In this document: positions 24,508-32,289 of the stretch, piece after piece
Position numbering within the stretch: position 1 is the stretch's first letter
How the letters are laid out: the number at the start of each line of letters is the position of its first letter
Source: Bdellovibrionales bacterium
Lineage (GTDB): Bacteria > Bdellovibrionota > Bdellovibrionia > Bdellovibrionales > UBA1609
Length of the DNA stretch: 32,289 bases
Assembly: GCA_028819545.1 (NCBI GenBank)
Contig: JAPPLG010000035.1
Span: forward strand, 1-32,289
Direction of reading: 5' to 3'
Translations under genes and position numbers: made by a program
The notes under the pieces: model-generated
Seen by the model: the letters and a program-made list of their open reading frames with translations, nothing else
Databases searched by the model: none
Told to the model about the DNA's origin: nothing

Positions 24508-27488
24508 GAATGTCCTTTATTGTGGCCTTTACCATGGCCATATTTATTTTCATTATTTCTAATTTTTGTCTTATACTTCACTGCCGGTTTAGTATTGAGT
24601 TCTTCTAAAAGAGAATAAGCATTCTCCTCTTCAAAAGCTTTTCGAACTTTAGACTGTTCATTGTTTAAATCTCCAAACACAATTGCTTTGGAGGGGCAGG
24701 ACTGCTGACAAGCCGTTTGAATATCTCCATCTTTCAATTTTTCACCCTTGAGGCGAGCCTGTGCCTGTTTGGACTTGATACGATGAATACAGAAAGTGCA
24801 CTTTTCCATCACTCCTCTTGAGCGAACAGTCACATCCGGATTTAAAGCACCCGCAGGAGTTTTAATATTTTTTGAATAATCAAACCAATTAAATCTTCGC
24901 ACTTTATAAGGGCAGTTGTTTGAACAATATCTTGTTCCCACACAACGGTTGTAAATCATATCATTTGTGCCTTCATCGCTTTGAACAGTCGCCGCCACAG
25001 GACACACTGTCTCACAAGGGGCATTATCACAATGCATACATACAACAGGTTGATGAACAACGCTTTTTGGTTTTTTAGGATCACCTGTATAATAGCGATC
25101 CACCCTCAACCAGTGCATTTCTCTTCCTTCCAACACATATTTTTTACCCACTACAGGAACATTATTTTCTGACTGGCAAGCAACAATGCAGGCACCACAC
25201 CCCGTACAGGAATTTAAATCAATCACCATGCCCCACTTTTCCCTGGGATAATCATGCTTGGACCACAAACTAAAGATCTTATGTTTATGTATCCCGGATG
25301 ATTTATCATGTAGATAATCTTTCAATGTGGTTTCCACTACAATTTGACGTCCTTCCATGGAATGATGCCCTTGCACCACAGCTAATGGAATGACCTTATC
25401 AGTACTTTTTAATTGAACCGATAAAGCCGCTGAAACTCTTTTATTTTTCAAAATACTCATAAAAGGATAAGCATTCACACCCACACGATCTGCAATCTCC
25501 CCCGCTCCCTTTCTGCCATAACCTAAAGCCAAACCCAATGTGTGAGGAGCCTGTCCTGGCTGAATATGCACCGGCACTTTTTGTGTGACGTTGAGAACAG
25601 TCAGTTCCACAACCTGCCCTTCTTTTAAAGACAGCCTGCGGGCATCCGAAGGAGAAATACATAAATAATTCTCCCAACAAATTTTAGTCACAGGATCAGG
25701 AAATTCCTGAAGCCAAGAAACATTAGCCAGCCGGCCGTCTTTTAAACCCGCTGTTGTATAAAGCACAAGCTCCCAGTTTTTTTCTTTTTCCTTTTTAGAA
25801 ATTGTTTGTAATACATTCTGATTAAATGAATTTTGTCTTAAAGGTGAAGTCTCCTTTTTAGAAAAGCCTTCTTTTAATAAGGTCTTCCAGGACAAACCTC
25901 TTTCAGCTGTACTGGCTCTTAAGTAATGATACCAGGAAGAAGCCTCTCGAAGACGGCGGGGGCCTCTTTCACCCAAGCGCGCCCACACAATTAAATTCTC
26001 CTCGAAGTCACGACTTGTAATTAAAGGCCGGACAGTCGGCTGTTGAATTGTATGCAGACCTTTTTGAAACTCCCATTCCCCCCATTTTTCCAACTCATGA
26101 TGATCCGGAATAATGTAATCGCTGGCCTGAGCTGTTTCATCCATACGATCTCCCGTATAAATCACCATCTCAGCTTGTTTCAAAGCTGAACTCAACTGAT
26201 CAGCATTTGGATAGGAATAAAGAGGATTTGTTCGATGAATAATGACATTTTTAATTTTTTTCTGATTCAATTCCTGAATCAAATTTTCTATAGAAGGGCG
26301 AGAACGACTCCAGGCTGTATAATGATTGGCTTCATCGACAATAGTTCCAGAATTTTGGAGCAGATGATTTAATAAATTCATTAAAACCAATAAGCTGTGA
26401 TGATCCTTTGTTTGATGGGATAAATCCCCCGCCAAAACAACAGCATTTTTTCCATGTTTAAATAATTCCCTGGCTGTCTTACGAACCTGCTCTTCATACT
26501 TCAAAGGTTTTAATTTGTTAAACTCTGCCCTCAGCTTTGAATAAGCAGAAGAGTTCTTCAAAGATAAAATCTCATCCACCATAATCCATAAAACATTCAC
26601 ACCTTCTGAAGGCCGGATCATATGTCTTTCGTCTGCATTAGTGCCTGTTAAAGACAGTAAAGACTCAAACACAATCAAGCGGCTCATATCTTTTTGAGGT
26701 TTTCTGGATAATGAAAATTTTCTTAAATGCTCTGTTGGAGAAAGAAAACTTCCTAAGAAATCACAGTGAACAGACACAATAACGCGGGCTTTATCCAAAT
26801 GATATTGAGGAACTAAAGCCTGACCAAAACATTCCTTATACACTTGAGCATGAGCAGTCAGATCTAAAGGGTCCCATACAAAATGAGAACAATCATAAGC
26901 CTTGGAAAAATCACTCATCGCCTCCCAGGAAGCCGGTGAAGGAAAGTAGTCCGTAAGCAGTGCTGTCTTCCCTTCTTTTAATTTATTAACAATAGCCGGG
27001 TCTGCCTCATCCAAAAAGGCCCGAATGCTTTCTTTATTTGTTTTTTCTTTATTAAATAAATTCCTGCGAGGAGTTTTTAATCTCTCCGGGTCATATAATG
27101 CCAGTAAATGAGAGTGCGCGCGTGCAGACATCCCCCCACGATTGATGGGATGTTGAGGGTGGCCGTCTGCTTTAATGGGACGACCCTCTCGGGTTTGAAC
27201 AATAAGGCCGAATGCTTCACCACCATCATAGTAAGAGGAAGCATAGTAATTGGAAACACCGGGCACTTGGTCTTCAGGCCTTTCTATATGTGGAATAATA
27301 GTTTCCGCAGGCCTTCTTAAACAGCCTAAAGAACTTAAGGCTAAACTGGCTCCCATCAGCTTTAAAAACTCACGGCGGTCCCACGCCCCACTCTCCGGCT
27401 CAAAAGGAGGGCTGACAAATTCAGAACCTGCCAACTTCTGAAAAGTTTTATCGTTTTTCCACTGCTCTAAGCTCATCCAATATTTCAT
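24504..27488 (-). CDS. actB: Alternative complex III subunit ActB (molybdopterin-oxidoreductase-like fused to Fe-S domain)
   Basis: This large peripheral, periplasmic subunit conducts electrons from ActC to the haem subunits. The 994-residue protein has a twin-arginine motif (DRREFLKLMGAS, Arg38-Arg39) and a lipobox-like LGC (Cys56), a molybdopterin-oxidoreductase-like region without evident cofactor Cys, and a C-terminal ferredoxin part with four Cys groups: SCTGCGACIVAC, CMHCDNAPCETVCP, CVGTRYCSNNCP and CTFC...CQQSCP. These would hold several Fe-S clusters, as in characterised ACIII. The open frame continues to 27551 through repeat DNA, but the ATG at 27488 has GAGGATAAAGAG just upstream and gives the family's N-terminus, so it is chosen. 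Confidence 0.94.
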   Translation of the reverse strand: MKYWMSLEQWKNDKTFQKLAGSEFVSPPFEPESGAWDRREFLKLMGASLALSSLGCLRRPAETIIPHIERPEDQVPGVSNYYASSYYDGGEAFGLIVQTREGRPIKADGHPQHPINRGGMSARAHSHLLALYDPERLKTPRRNLFNKEKTNKESIRAFLDEADPAIVNKLKEGKTALLTDYFPSPASWEAMSDFSKAYDCSHFVWDPLDLTAHAQVYKECFGQALVPQYHLDKARVIVSVHCDFLGSFLSPTEHLRKFSLSRKPQKDMSRLIVFESLLSLTGTNADERHMIRPSEGVNVLWIMVDEILSLKNSSAYSKLRAEFNKLKPLKYEEQVRKTARELFKHGKNAVVLAGDLSHQTKDHHSLLVLMNLLNHLLQNSGTIVDEANHYTAWSRSRPSIENLIQELNQKKIKNVIIHRTNPLYSYPNADQLSSALKQAEMVIYTGDRMDETAQASDYIIPDHHELEKWGEWEFQKGLHTIQQPTVRPLITSRDFEENLIVWARLGERGPRRLREASSWYHYLRASTAERGLSWKTLLKEGFSKKETSPLRQNSFNQNVLQTISKKEKEKNWELVLYTTAGLKDGRLANVSWLQEFPDPVTKICWENYLCISPSDARRLSLKEGQVVELTVLNVTQKVPVHIQPGQAPHTLGLALGYGRKGAGEIADRVGVNAYPFMSILKNKRVSAALSVQLKSTDKVIPLAVVQGHHSMEGRQIVVETTLKDYLHDKSSGIHKHKIFSLWSKHDYPREKWGMVIDLNSCTGCGACIVACQSENNVPVVGKKYVLEGREMHWLRVDRYYTGDPKKPKSVVHQPVVCMHCDNAPCETVCPVAATVQSDEGTNDMIYNRCVGTRYCSNNCPYKVRRFNWFDYSKNIKTPAGALNPDVTVRSRGVMEKCTFCIHRIKSKQAQARLKGEKLKDGDIQTACQQSCPSKAIVFGDLNNEQSKVRKAFEEENAYSLLEELNTKPAVKYKTKIRNNENKYGHGKGHNKGHS

Positions 27489-27507
27489 CTCTTTATCCTC
27501 TCGCACA

Positions 27508-27584
27508 GTCATCCCCTCACAACACAAGTCATCCCTGCACAAACATGTCATCCCCGCACAAACACGTCATCCCTGCACAAACAC
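27508..27584. repeat. Tandem 19-bp satellite units beside the palindromic repeat
   Basis: Four consecutive units begin with GTCATCCC at 27508 (20 bases, diverged), 27528, 27547 and 27566. The last three are 19 bases each with consensus GTCATCCCYGCACAAACAY. The next GTCATCCCCGCG at 27585 is the first arm of the palindromic element. Units alternate T and C at the ninth base. They have no spacer sequences, so this is not a CRISPR. They lie 20 bases upstream of the actB start. Confidence 0.85.
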
Positions 27585-27719
27585 GTCATCCCCGCGAAGG
27601 CGGGGATCCATCTTACATACATAACTGGATTCCTGCCTGTGCAGGAATGACGTAAAACGCAAGAACAACATAAACCATAGAATAAAATACAAAACGAGCA
27701 TAACAAAGGTAATATGCAT
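27567..27719 (-). CDS. Putative 50-residue single-helix membrane peptide with repeat-derived C-terminus
   Basis: The frame starts at an ATG eight bases after the actA stop, with AGGTGA four to five bases before it. Residues 1-22 form a strongly hydrophobic helix (ITFVMLVLYFILWFMLFL). From residue 23 on the sequence is translated palindromic repeat (KMDPRLRGDDVFVQG). The first half is not repeat DNA, so it may be a small ACIII membrane subunit whose end was replaced when the repeat inserted, or a recently decayed gene. Position between actA and actB favours a link with the complex. Chance cannot be excluded. Confidence 0.4.
   Translation of the reverse strand: MHITFVMLVLYFILWFMLFLRFTSFLHRQESSYVCKMDPRLRGDDVFVQG
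27585..27652. repeat. Palindromic intergenic repeat element, copy 2
   Basis: Arm 1, GTCATCCCCGCGAAGGCGGG (27585-27604) plus GATCC, and arm 2, GGATTCCTGCCTGTGCAGGA (27627-27646) plus ATGACG, are each hairpins and are mutually inverted. The spacer is 17 bases, shorter than the 30 of copy 1 at 5923-6006. It interrupts the actA-actB junction of an otherwise tightly packed operon, yet transcription must read through it for actB-actF unless it supplies a promoter. Confidence 0.88.
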
Positions 27720-27727
27720 ATCTTCAC

Positions 27728-28312
27728 CTAATAATGACAAGTACTGCATTGATTCAACCATTCTTTGTTGTCCTCCTGCCTATGACAGTTGATACACCAA
27801 CCCATAGACAAAGACTCTTTTTGAAAAACCACATCCATTGTTTCCACAGCGCCATGACAAACCTGACAACTTTTTAAATAGGCTGTAGATGTATTTTGCT
27901 CTCCACGTAAAGCTTTAATGTGAGGAGCATGATTAAACTTTACGAAATCAGGAAGCAAATGCACCTTCTTCCATTGAATAGGCTCTCCTTTTTCATAAGC
28001 CTGCCTCAAAGTTTTAAGAGCGGGGCTTTGAAGCTTAACATTTAAATGACAATTCATGCATACATTTAAACTGGGAATAGAAGCATGACGGCTTTCTTCC
28101 ACAGATGTATGACAATAACGACAATCCATCTGATAACGGCCTGCATGCAGTTGATGCGAAAAAGGAATAGGCTGAGTCGGTGCATACCCCTCATTATAGC
28201 CCAAGGTAATTTCATTATTGGTCAGCTTATAAATAAAACCGCAAAGCAAAGTTAAACCAATCACAATAACAAGCAAGCCTGTCAGCTTTCTATTCCAATA
28301 TTTTTGAAACAT
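27728..28312 (-). CDS. actA: Alternative complex III subunit ActA (pentahaem cytochrome c)
   Basis: The 194-residue protein has a basic N-terminus, one membrane helix (LTGLLVIVIGLTLLCGFIY) and a periplasmic domain with five CxxCH haem sites: CRYCH, CMNCH, CQVCH, CINCH and CSTCH, the last just before the C-terminal Tyr. Further His residues (FSHQLHAG, FNHAPH) are likely axial ligands. Five haems match known ActA. The longest frame begins with TTG at 28348 overlapping the ccsA stop. The ATG at 28312 is preferred because AGGA precedes it at about 9 bases and it gives a normal membrane anchor. It is the first act gene, right after the cytochrome assembly pair. Confidence 0.93.
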   Translation of the reverse strand: MFQKYWNRKLTGLLVIVIGLTLLCGFIYKLTNNEITLGYNEGYAPTQPIPFSHQLHAGRYQMDCRYCHTSVEESRHASIPSLNVCMNCHLNVKLQSPALKTLRQAYEKGEPIQWKKVHLLPDFVKFNHAPHIKALRGEQNTSTAYLKSCQVCHGAVETMDVVFQKESLSMGWCINCHRQEDNKEWLNQCSTCHY

Positions 28313-28344
28313 AAAGAGAATCCTATCGAGTGATACCTCTGCAA

Positions 28345-29967
28345 TCAACCTTCAAAAGGAGGAAATTTTTTCTTTCTCCAAACCAGATATAAAAATACAA
28401 AATGAATAAGTACAAAAGCCAACACATAAGAAAACCCACCCGTTCCAAAACCATAAGAATGAAGCCCCTTGCCCAATACAAAATTCACACCATACCATGC
28501 CATAATAATGAGGAAAAAAGATAAGATAGAACCTATAGCTAAACCAAATTCTCTAATCCACCCCTGAAGTTTTGCATGAAGCAAAGCCAGATATCCCAGC
28601 AAACTAACCAAAGCCCAGACTTCTTTAGGATCCCACCCCCAGAAACGCCCCCATGAATAATCAGCCCATATAGCTCCTAATAATGTGCCTAAAGTCAGAA
28701 GAAAGACCCCAACTTGTAACACTCTTTGTAAAAACCAAAAATGATTCTTAGACTGCTTTTGTCCCATCAAAAATCGAAAAGCCAAAAAATCACCCATAAT
28801 AAATGCCAGAAAGAAAGCAGAGTAACTCATGGTAATAATCAATACATGTGTGCTCAACCAAAAATTAGAACGTAAAACAGCTTCTAAAGGCTCCAGTTGA
28901 TCATTTAAAATTGATGAGGCTGTATCAGATACAAACAAACATAAGAAACATACCACTCCTGCTGTAACTAAAGGAAATCTTGTTTTTCGAATCCAAACCA
29001 TAACAAGAGATATCACTAAAGCGGCCCAGGGCACCCATAACAACGTTTCAAACATATTGGAAACAGGAGGACGCTCCATAATATAAGACCTCAATGCGAT
29101 ACCATAAGTATGAATCAAAAACCCAGCTCCTAATGGAATAAAGAAATAATTTCTAAAGCGTACAAAGAGCAGACTGATTAAACTTATTAAATAAAAAATC
29201 CAGCTTATACGAAAAGGCTTTAATGAGTTATAATGAACTTCTATGTTTATTTTTTGATCAGACACTTTCGTAAAAGTTTTCAGATGATTGACAGCTTGTT
29301 TTAAATTTTGAGTGTCTCCACCATCTACAGCTCGTGAATACGCACTAAACACATCAGCTAAAGCTGTTCTTTGAGCCCCTGAGAGTTGACCTGCAGTCAG
29401 CCAGTCTGTACTTCCCTCTACATGATTTGGCATCCACCCGGGGAAACGCCCTTCTACAATAGCCTGATATAAAGCCAATCGAGACTCTAATTTTTCTATT
29501 TCTAAAAAATAAGAGTTTAGCTTTTCCCTCTGCTCTCTCCTGATATTGAGTTCACCCATTTCTCTTTGAAAATTTTTATTGCTTAAAATCTCCAGAGGAC
29601 TAAAGTGAGACTCTTTTTCAGAAAGCCCCAAAGCTTTTTTCACCTGCGCTTTTTCAATCCAAATAAAAGACTTATTCATCCATTCTTCAGGAATTAAAAG
29701 CCAGGTAATCACCCAATGAATATAAGAAGATTTTCTCTTCCCATAAATATGTTTGACTGACTCTCTGGCAAATGTGTCAAAAGGCTTGATACGCCCTCCT
29801 GCCTGAACAGGAATAGAGCCTAATATACTATTTAACTCTCCGGTCTTTGATTTGCTTATTTGTAAGTCTTGAACAGTTTTTTCTTTTGCCGACCCTTCAC
29901 CAACAGGAATATCCTGTGCAACAGAGGAATAAACAAAAAAAGCTAAAATAATTTTTAGAAAGTTCAT
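28345..29967 (-). CDS. ccsA: Cytochrome c biogenesis protein CcsA (System II), with N-terminal periplasmic extension
   Basis: With ResB, CcsA exports haem and attaches it to apocytochromes c outside the inner membrane. The 540-residue protein starts with a signal-like helix. A long hydrophilic domain (about 25-250) follows and contains IPVQAGGRIKPFDTFARE, a segment seen in long CcsA forms. The CcsA core comes next, with about eight helices, conserved His (STHVLII; LLHAKL) and the tryptophan-rich haem-binding WGRFWGWDPKEVWAL near residue 440. Fifty bases separate it from resB and no strong Shine-Dalgarno is visible. It serves ActA and ActE directly downstream. Confidence 0.93.
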   Translation of the reverse strand: MNFLKIILAFFVYSSVAQDIPVGEGSAKEKTVQDLQISKSKTGELNSILGSIPVQAGGRIKPFDTFARESVKHIYGKRKSSYIHWVITWLLIPEEWMNKSFIWIEKAQVKKALGLSEKESHFSPLEILSNKNFQREMGELNIRREQREKLNSYFLEIEKLESRLALYQAIVEGRFPGWMPNHVEGSTDWLTAGQLSGAQRTALADVFSAYSRAVDGGDTQNLKQAVNHLKTFTKVSDQKINIEVHYNSLKPFRISWIFYLISLISLLFVRFRNYFFIPLGAGFLIHTYGIALRSYIMERPPVSNMFETLLWVPWAALVISLVMVWIRKTRFPLVTAGVVCFLCLFVSDTASSILNDQLEPLEAVLRSNFWLSTHVLIITMSYSAFFLAFIMGDFLAFRFLMGQKQSKNHFWFLQRVLQVGVFLLTLGTLLGAIWADYSWGRFWGWDPKEVWALVSLLGYLALLHAKLQGWIREFGLAIGSILSFFLIIMAWYGVNFVLGKGLHSYGFGTGGFSYVLAFVLIHFVFLYLVWRKKKFPPFEG

Positions 29968-30017
29968 GATCTTTTAATTGTAAATAAAAGCGAGGATATA
30001 AAAATTTCGAGACAAAA

Positions 30018-31340
30018 CTACAACCTTTTTCTGTAAAACAAAGCAAAAATCCCTGCAACAAGCAAGAAACTTCCAAAATATTTTATAAACCTTCCTGGAT
30101 CATAGTTAACCGATAGAATAGAGGCTGTTTGCACCTCATCAAAACCAGATTGATAAAAAGTCCAACCATTATGTTTTAAGGGCTCATTCATTGAAATGGT
30201 TACAGTCTTATGACCATCCACCTGCACAACACTGGAATACTCTTTTGCTTTTTGACTCCCCTGATACCTATCAATTTGAAATTTTATGAGTTTAAGGGTG
30301 GAGCCAATACTCTTTCGCTGATTCATATAACTCAATGTATAAGAGGCATCTTTTGAGTAAAACGATAAAAAAGAATTAAGCTTCATCCATGATTCCTTTC
30401 CTTGAAAACGCACTTTAAGAGCTGAAGTGCTGTTATCATCCGGCCTTTTTAAAGGGGTGAATTGGTAAACTTTTTCTGCCTGATAAAAATCAATCAGCTC
30501 AAAAGTTAAATCCATCCAGCCCGTTTGAATCTTTTTCCCTTTATAAATAGAACCGGCCTGCCTGACTTTTCCCTGTTGCACCAGCTGATACATAGCTTTC
30601 GCAGGAATCAGAATTAACTCATTTCTCTCGCTTGATTTATAAGAACCGTCACTAATAACAATATGAGCTAAACCAAATTGCTGTTTTACAAAAGCATCTC
30701 TTTTCATTTTATACATTTGGCTCAATTCCTGAGCCCTTGTTCCTGACAATTTAAAATGAAATAACCATCCGGATTTTGGCTTTCTTTGAAATATAATTTT
30801 TTCTCTTGCATAGGGGTAGTAATCAACAATTTCCATAAACTCTGTCCCCAAAGAAATAGTGTAAGGGCTTTGAGCAGAAGGTCTGTTCAAAATAAATTTT
30901 GGCTGATCTTTATAAAGCTCACTAAAAGAGCCCTCTCCAAAAGAAGAATAAACAGACAATATTCGAGGGTTTAAAACAATAGAGCTGGACTGTTCTTCAG
31001 GCTCCAGCCTCATACTGCCGTCCATTCCAAATTCTCCAGTTAGAAAAGAGCCTATAATAATCATAATAATACCCAAGTGAGCTGTCACAAATGGCATATG
31101 ACGTCTCTTCCAAGGCCAGCGGTCCACCATCACAGACAATAGATTAATAGAAAATAAAACCAAAACAATCTTCATCCAAACAGATTGATACACCAGATGC
31201 TGAGCTAAATAGAGATCATAATAAGACTCTACAAAAGTGCCGACAGCAGAAATAACACCTAATAAAAGAATATTAATAACTGCCAACTTCAAAGAAGAAA
31301 GAAATTTTAAGAATTTAAAATTTATTATTTTGTTAAACAT
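30018..31340 (-). CDS. resB: Cytochrome c biogenesis protein ResB/Ccs1 (System II)
   Basis: ResB is the partner of CcsA in System II cytochrome c maturation. It is thought to hold apocytochrome and help move haem. The 440-residue protein has three N-terminal helices in the family's pattern (FLSSLKLAVINILLLGVISAVGTFVES; WMKIVLVLFSINLLSVMVDRW; FVTAHLGIIMIIIGSFLTGEFG), a large periplasmic domain (about 115-400), then KHNGWTFYQSGFD and a last helix near the C-terminus. AGG six bases before the ATG serves as ribosome-binding site. It heads the run of respiratory genes; its upstream promoter is not clear, although a TTGACA lies about 50 bases before the start. Confidence 0.9.
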   Translation of the reverse strand: MFNKIINFKFLKFLSSLKLAVINILLLGVISAVGTFVESYYDLYLAQHLVYQSVWMKIVLVLFSINLLSVMVDRWPWKRRHMPFVTAHLGIIMIIIGSFLTGEFGMDGSMRLEPEEQSSSIVLNPRILSVYSSFGEGSFSELYKDQPKFILNRPSAQSPYTISLGTEFMEIVDYYPYAREKIIFQRKPKSGWLFHFKLSGTRAQELSQMYKMKRDAFVKQQFGLAHIVISDGSYKSSERNELILIPAKAMYQLVQQGKVRQAGSIYKGKKIQTGWMDLTFELIDFYQAEKVYQFTPLKRPDDNSTSALKVRFQGKESWMKLNSFLSFYSKDASYTLSYMNQRKSIGSTLKLIKFQIDRYQGSQKAKEYSSVVQVDGHKTVTISMNEPLKHNGWTFYQSGFDEVQTASILSVNYDPGRFIKYFGSFLLVAGIFALFYRKRL

Positions 31341-31456
31341 AAAACGCCTGCCTGAAGCCTTTTTTCCCCTTTAGGATGAAAGATGTCAACAGCCGTTTTT
31401 TCAGCATCATTTTCCGCAACAACTATGCAAAGTGCATATTCTTTTATTTGGAACTG
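31325..31456 (-). pseudogene. Possible 3' remnant of purM (AIR synthetase)
   Basis: Between the HEAT-like gene and resB, one minus-strand frame without a start codon encodes 43 residues after an in-frame TGA. It contains ALCIVVAENDAEKTAV and, further on, PKGEKRLQAGVL. The pattern fits the C-terminal end of PurM (hydrophobic strand, acidic helix start, then NxxGExxxxIG). It runs to a stop inside the resB start region. The rest of purM is absent here, replaced by the neighbouring gene, whose last four codons overlap. Identification rests on resemblance by eye. Confidence 0.35.
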
Positions 31457-32220
31457 TCATCAGCATTCCTATAAAACTCTTTAAGTAGCATATGCACCTC
31501 TTCTCTTATGTGAACAGTGTTATTAGAGTACAAGATATAAGTGCTCAAAAATCGAAGGAAATCACTGTATGTATCATGAGGTATCTGTAATAATGACGTC
31601 GAAAGAGTTGCTGTCAACATCTTTGCTTCTTCAACCATTTCAATCACTTCTTTGTCTACAGTGCTTCTGTCTTCCTCTCTTTTGTATAGGGCTGATTGGA
31701 ATGCATCAGTTATACCTCCACTATTTAAAACATACGGTCTAGCAACAAGCCATTGAGCCATTTTAGCAAAGTGTATATTTAATCGATTAATATCCCCTGC
31801 AACCCAATGCCCTTGATAGAAAGCCTGACGAACACGTGACGGTATATGGCTGACTCTTTCATTAATCCATAGTAAAATTGGCTGAAAATCTTCTGATCTT
31901 AAGTGCAATAATAAAGTTCCTATAAATTGAGGATAAAGGTCCGCCCCGTCTCCAATCACTTGTACAGCAGAGAATCGAATTTGAGGATTATCAAATTTCA
32001 AAAAAGGTACAATCCACTTATTAATTGTTGCACTGTCCGGTTTAATATCCCTGATTTCCTGAATGGCTTTGATTTGTAATTCAGGGTTGTGACTGAGAAG
32101 ATCTGCTTGAATGCTATGGATACTGCGTACAATGACATTTAGAAAATGATTTTCACACTCACTGCTGTAAACAAAATGAGAAAGAATGATAATAAAAACA
32201 AGAAAGTAAGAGCTCATCAT
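31444..32220 (-). CDS. Secreted helical-repeat (HEAT-like) protein of unknown function
   Basis: No close family was recognised. The 258-residue precursor has a Sec signal peptide (MMSSYFLVFIIILSHFVYSS, cleavage before ECENH or nearby). The mature protein is almost all alpha-helical. Residues about 45-110 show two or three HEAT-like units (NPELQIKAIQEIRDIKPD; NPQIRFSAVQVIGDGAD), the rest being irregular helices. A single Cys (22) lies just after the signal; the preceding residues (SSEC) do not make a lipobox. Two ATGs stand in tandem (32220, 32217), with AAGGTG upstream. A promoter and a dyad lie before it. A periplasmic scaffolding role is possible. Confidence 0.7.
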   Translation of the reverse strand: MMSSYFLVFIIILSHFVYSSECENHFLNVIVRSIHSIQADLLSHNPELQIKAIQEIRDIKPDSATINKWIVPFLKFDNPQIRFSAVQVIGDGADLYPQFIGTLLLHLRSEDFQPILLWINERVSHIPSRVRQAFYQGHWVAGDINRLNIHFAKMAQWLVARPYVLNSGGITDAFQSALYKREEDRSTVDKEVIEMVEEAKMLTATLSTSLLQIPHDTYSDFLRFLSTYILYSNNTVHIREEVHMLLKEFYRNADDSSK

Positions 32221-32238
32221 CAGGCACCTTTATCATAA

Positions 32239-32267
32239 ATTGTAGTAGCTAGTATATGATCTGACAG
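32239..32267 (-). promoter_or_regulatory. Promoter of the secreted HEAT-like gene
   Basis: Read on the minus strand, CTGTCA (32267-32262) and TACAAT (32244-32239) are separated by 17 bases, a good sigma-70-like pair that would start transcription about 10 bases before the ATG. Confidence 0.45.
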
Positions 32268-32280
32268 TTACCCGTGTCAG
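32261..32280. promoter_or_regulatory. Inverted repeat overlapping the -35 box
   Basis: CTGACA (32261-32266), eight bases, then TGTCAG (32275-32280) form a perfect six-base dyad that covers the predicted -35 element of the HEAT-like gene. The layout suits a repressor or activator site. No known regulator can be named. Confidence 0.35.
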
Positions 32281-32289
32281 TGGCTGTTT

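Noticed and set aside
27489-27551. N-terminal extension of ActB with several Cys residues
   Set aside because: It is translated repeat DNA; a strong ribosome-binding site precedes the ATG at 27488, which gives the usual N-terminus.
27508-27604. Regular 19-base repeats as a possible CRISPR array
   Set aside because: The units are directly adjacent with no unique spacers, and the unit is the end motif of the palindromic element; no cas genes are near.

Overview
The window is a densely packed, AT-rich (roughly one-third G+C by eye) chromosomal segment from a Gram-negative bacterium. It encodes lipoproteins, outer-membrane-type exported proteins and a periplasmic cytochrome c assembly system. 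An alternative complex III (ACIII) operon next to System II cytochrome c assembly genes, together with a large secreted HExxH/beta-barrel protein, suggests a Bdellovibrionota-like or other deltaproteobacteria-like lineage. That placement is an inference; no rRNA is present to test it.

Layout. (1) 70-4463, plus strand: rsmA, smpB, ileS and lspA are translationally coupled by short overlaps. (2) 4460-5898: a divergent pair, a small coiled-coil protein and an unrecognised 310-residue protein, followed by a palindromic repeat element. (3) 6111-9812: the ribosome/tRNA-modification neighbourhood. On the minus strand it reads rpsP, khpA, rimM, trmD, rnhB, yraN. rplS is out of its usual place and on the opposite strand, a STAS-domain gene is inserted, and a 139-bp imperfect inverted repeat lies between rnhB and yraN. 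(4) 9900-12918: fur with a convincing Fur box, a Cys-containing lipoprotein, a charged helical protein and a dicarboxylate/amino-acid:cation symporter. (5) 12936-19996: a 1016-residue exported putative metallopeptidase, speE, a CCA-adding/poly(A) polymerase family gene, an iron superoxide dismutase, and hisS. (6) 20213-20743: a small acidic secreted protein with strong expression signals. (7) 20740-31340, minus strand: one long respiratory operon, resB - ccsA - actA - actB - actC - actD - (small lipoprotein) - actE - actF. (8) 31325-32220: a probable purM 3' remnant and a secreted helical-repeat protein.

How the genes work together. ResB and CcsA attach haem to the pentahaem ActA and monohaem ActE. 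ActB carries the Fe-S clusters. ActC and ActF are quinol-side membrane subunits and ActD anchors the complex. Together they form a quinol:cytochrome c oxidoreductase that replaces the bc1 complex. No terminal oxidase gene lies in the window.

The most interesting observations are two very short, RBS-equipped reading frames inside the ACIII operon. One is a 38-residue lipoprotein between actD and actE. The other is a transmembrane peptide directly after actA whose C-terminus is made from a palindromic repeat. Others are the repeat family itself with its 19-bp satellite units, the long hairpin at 6893-7031, the rearranged rplS, and the large HELNH-containing exported protein. Several gene starts given here differ from the longest open reading frame because ribosome-binding sites or family alignment favour an internal start.
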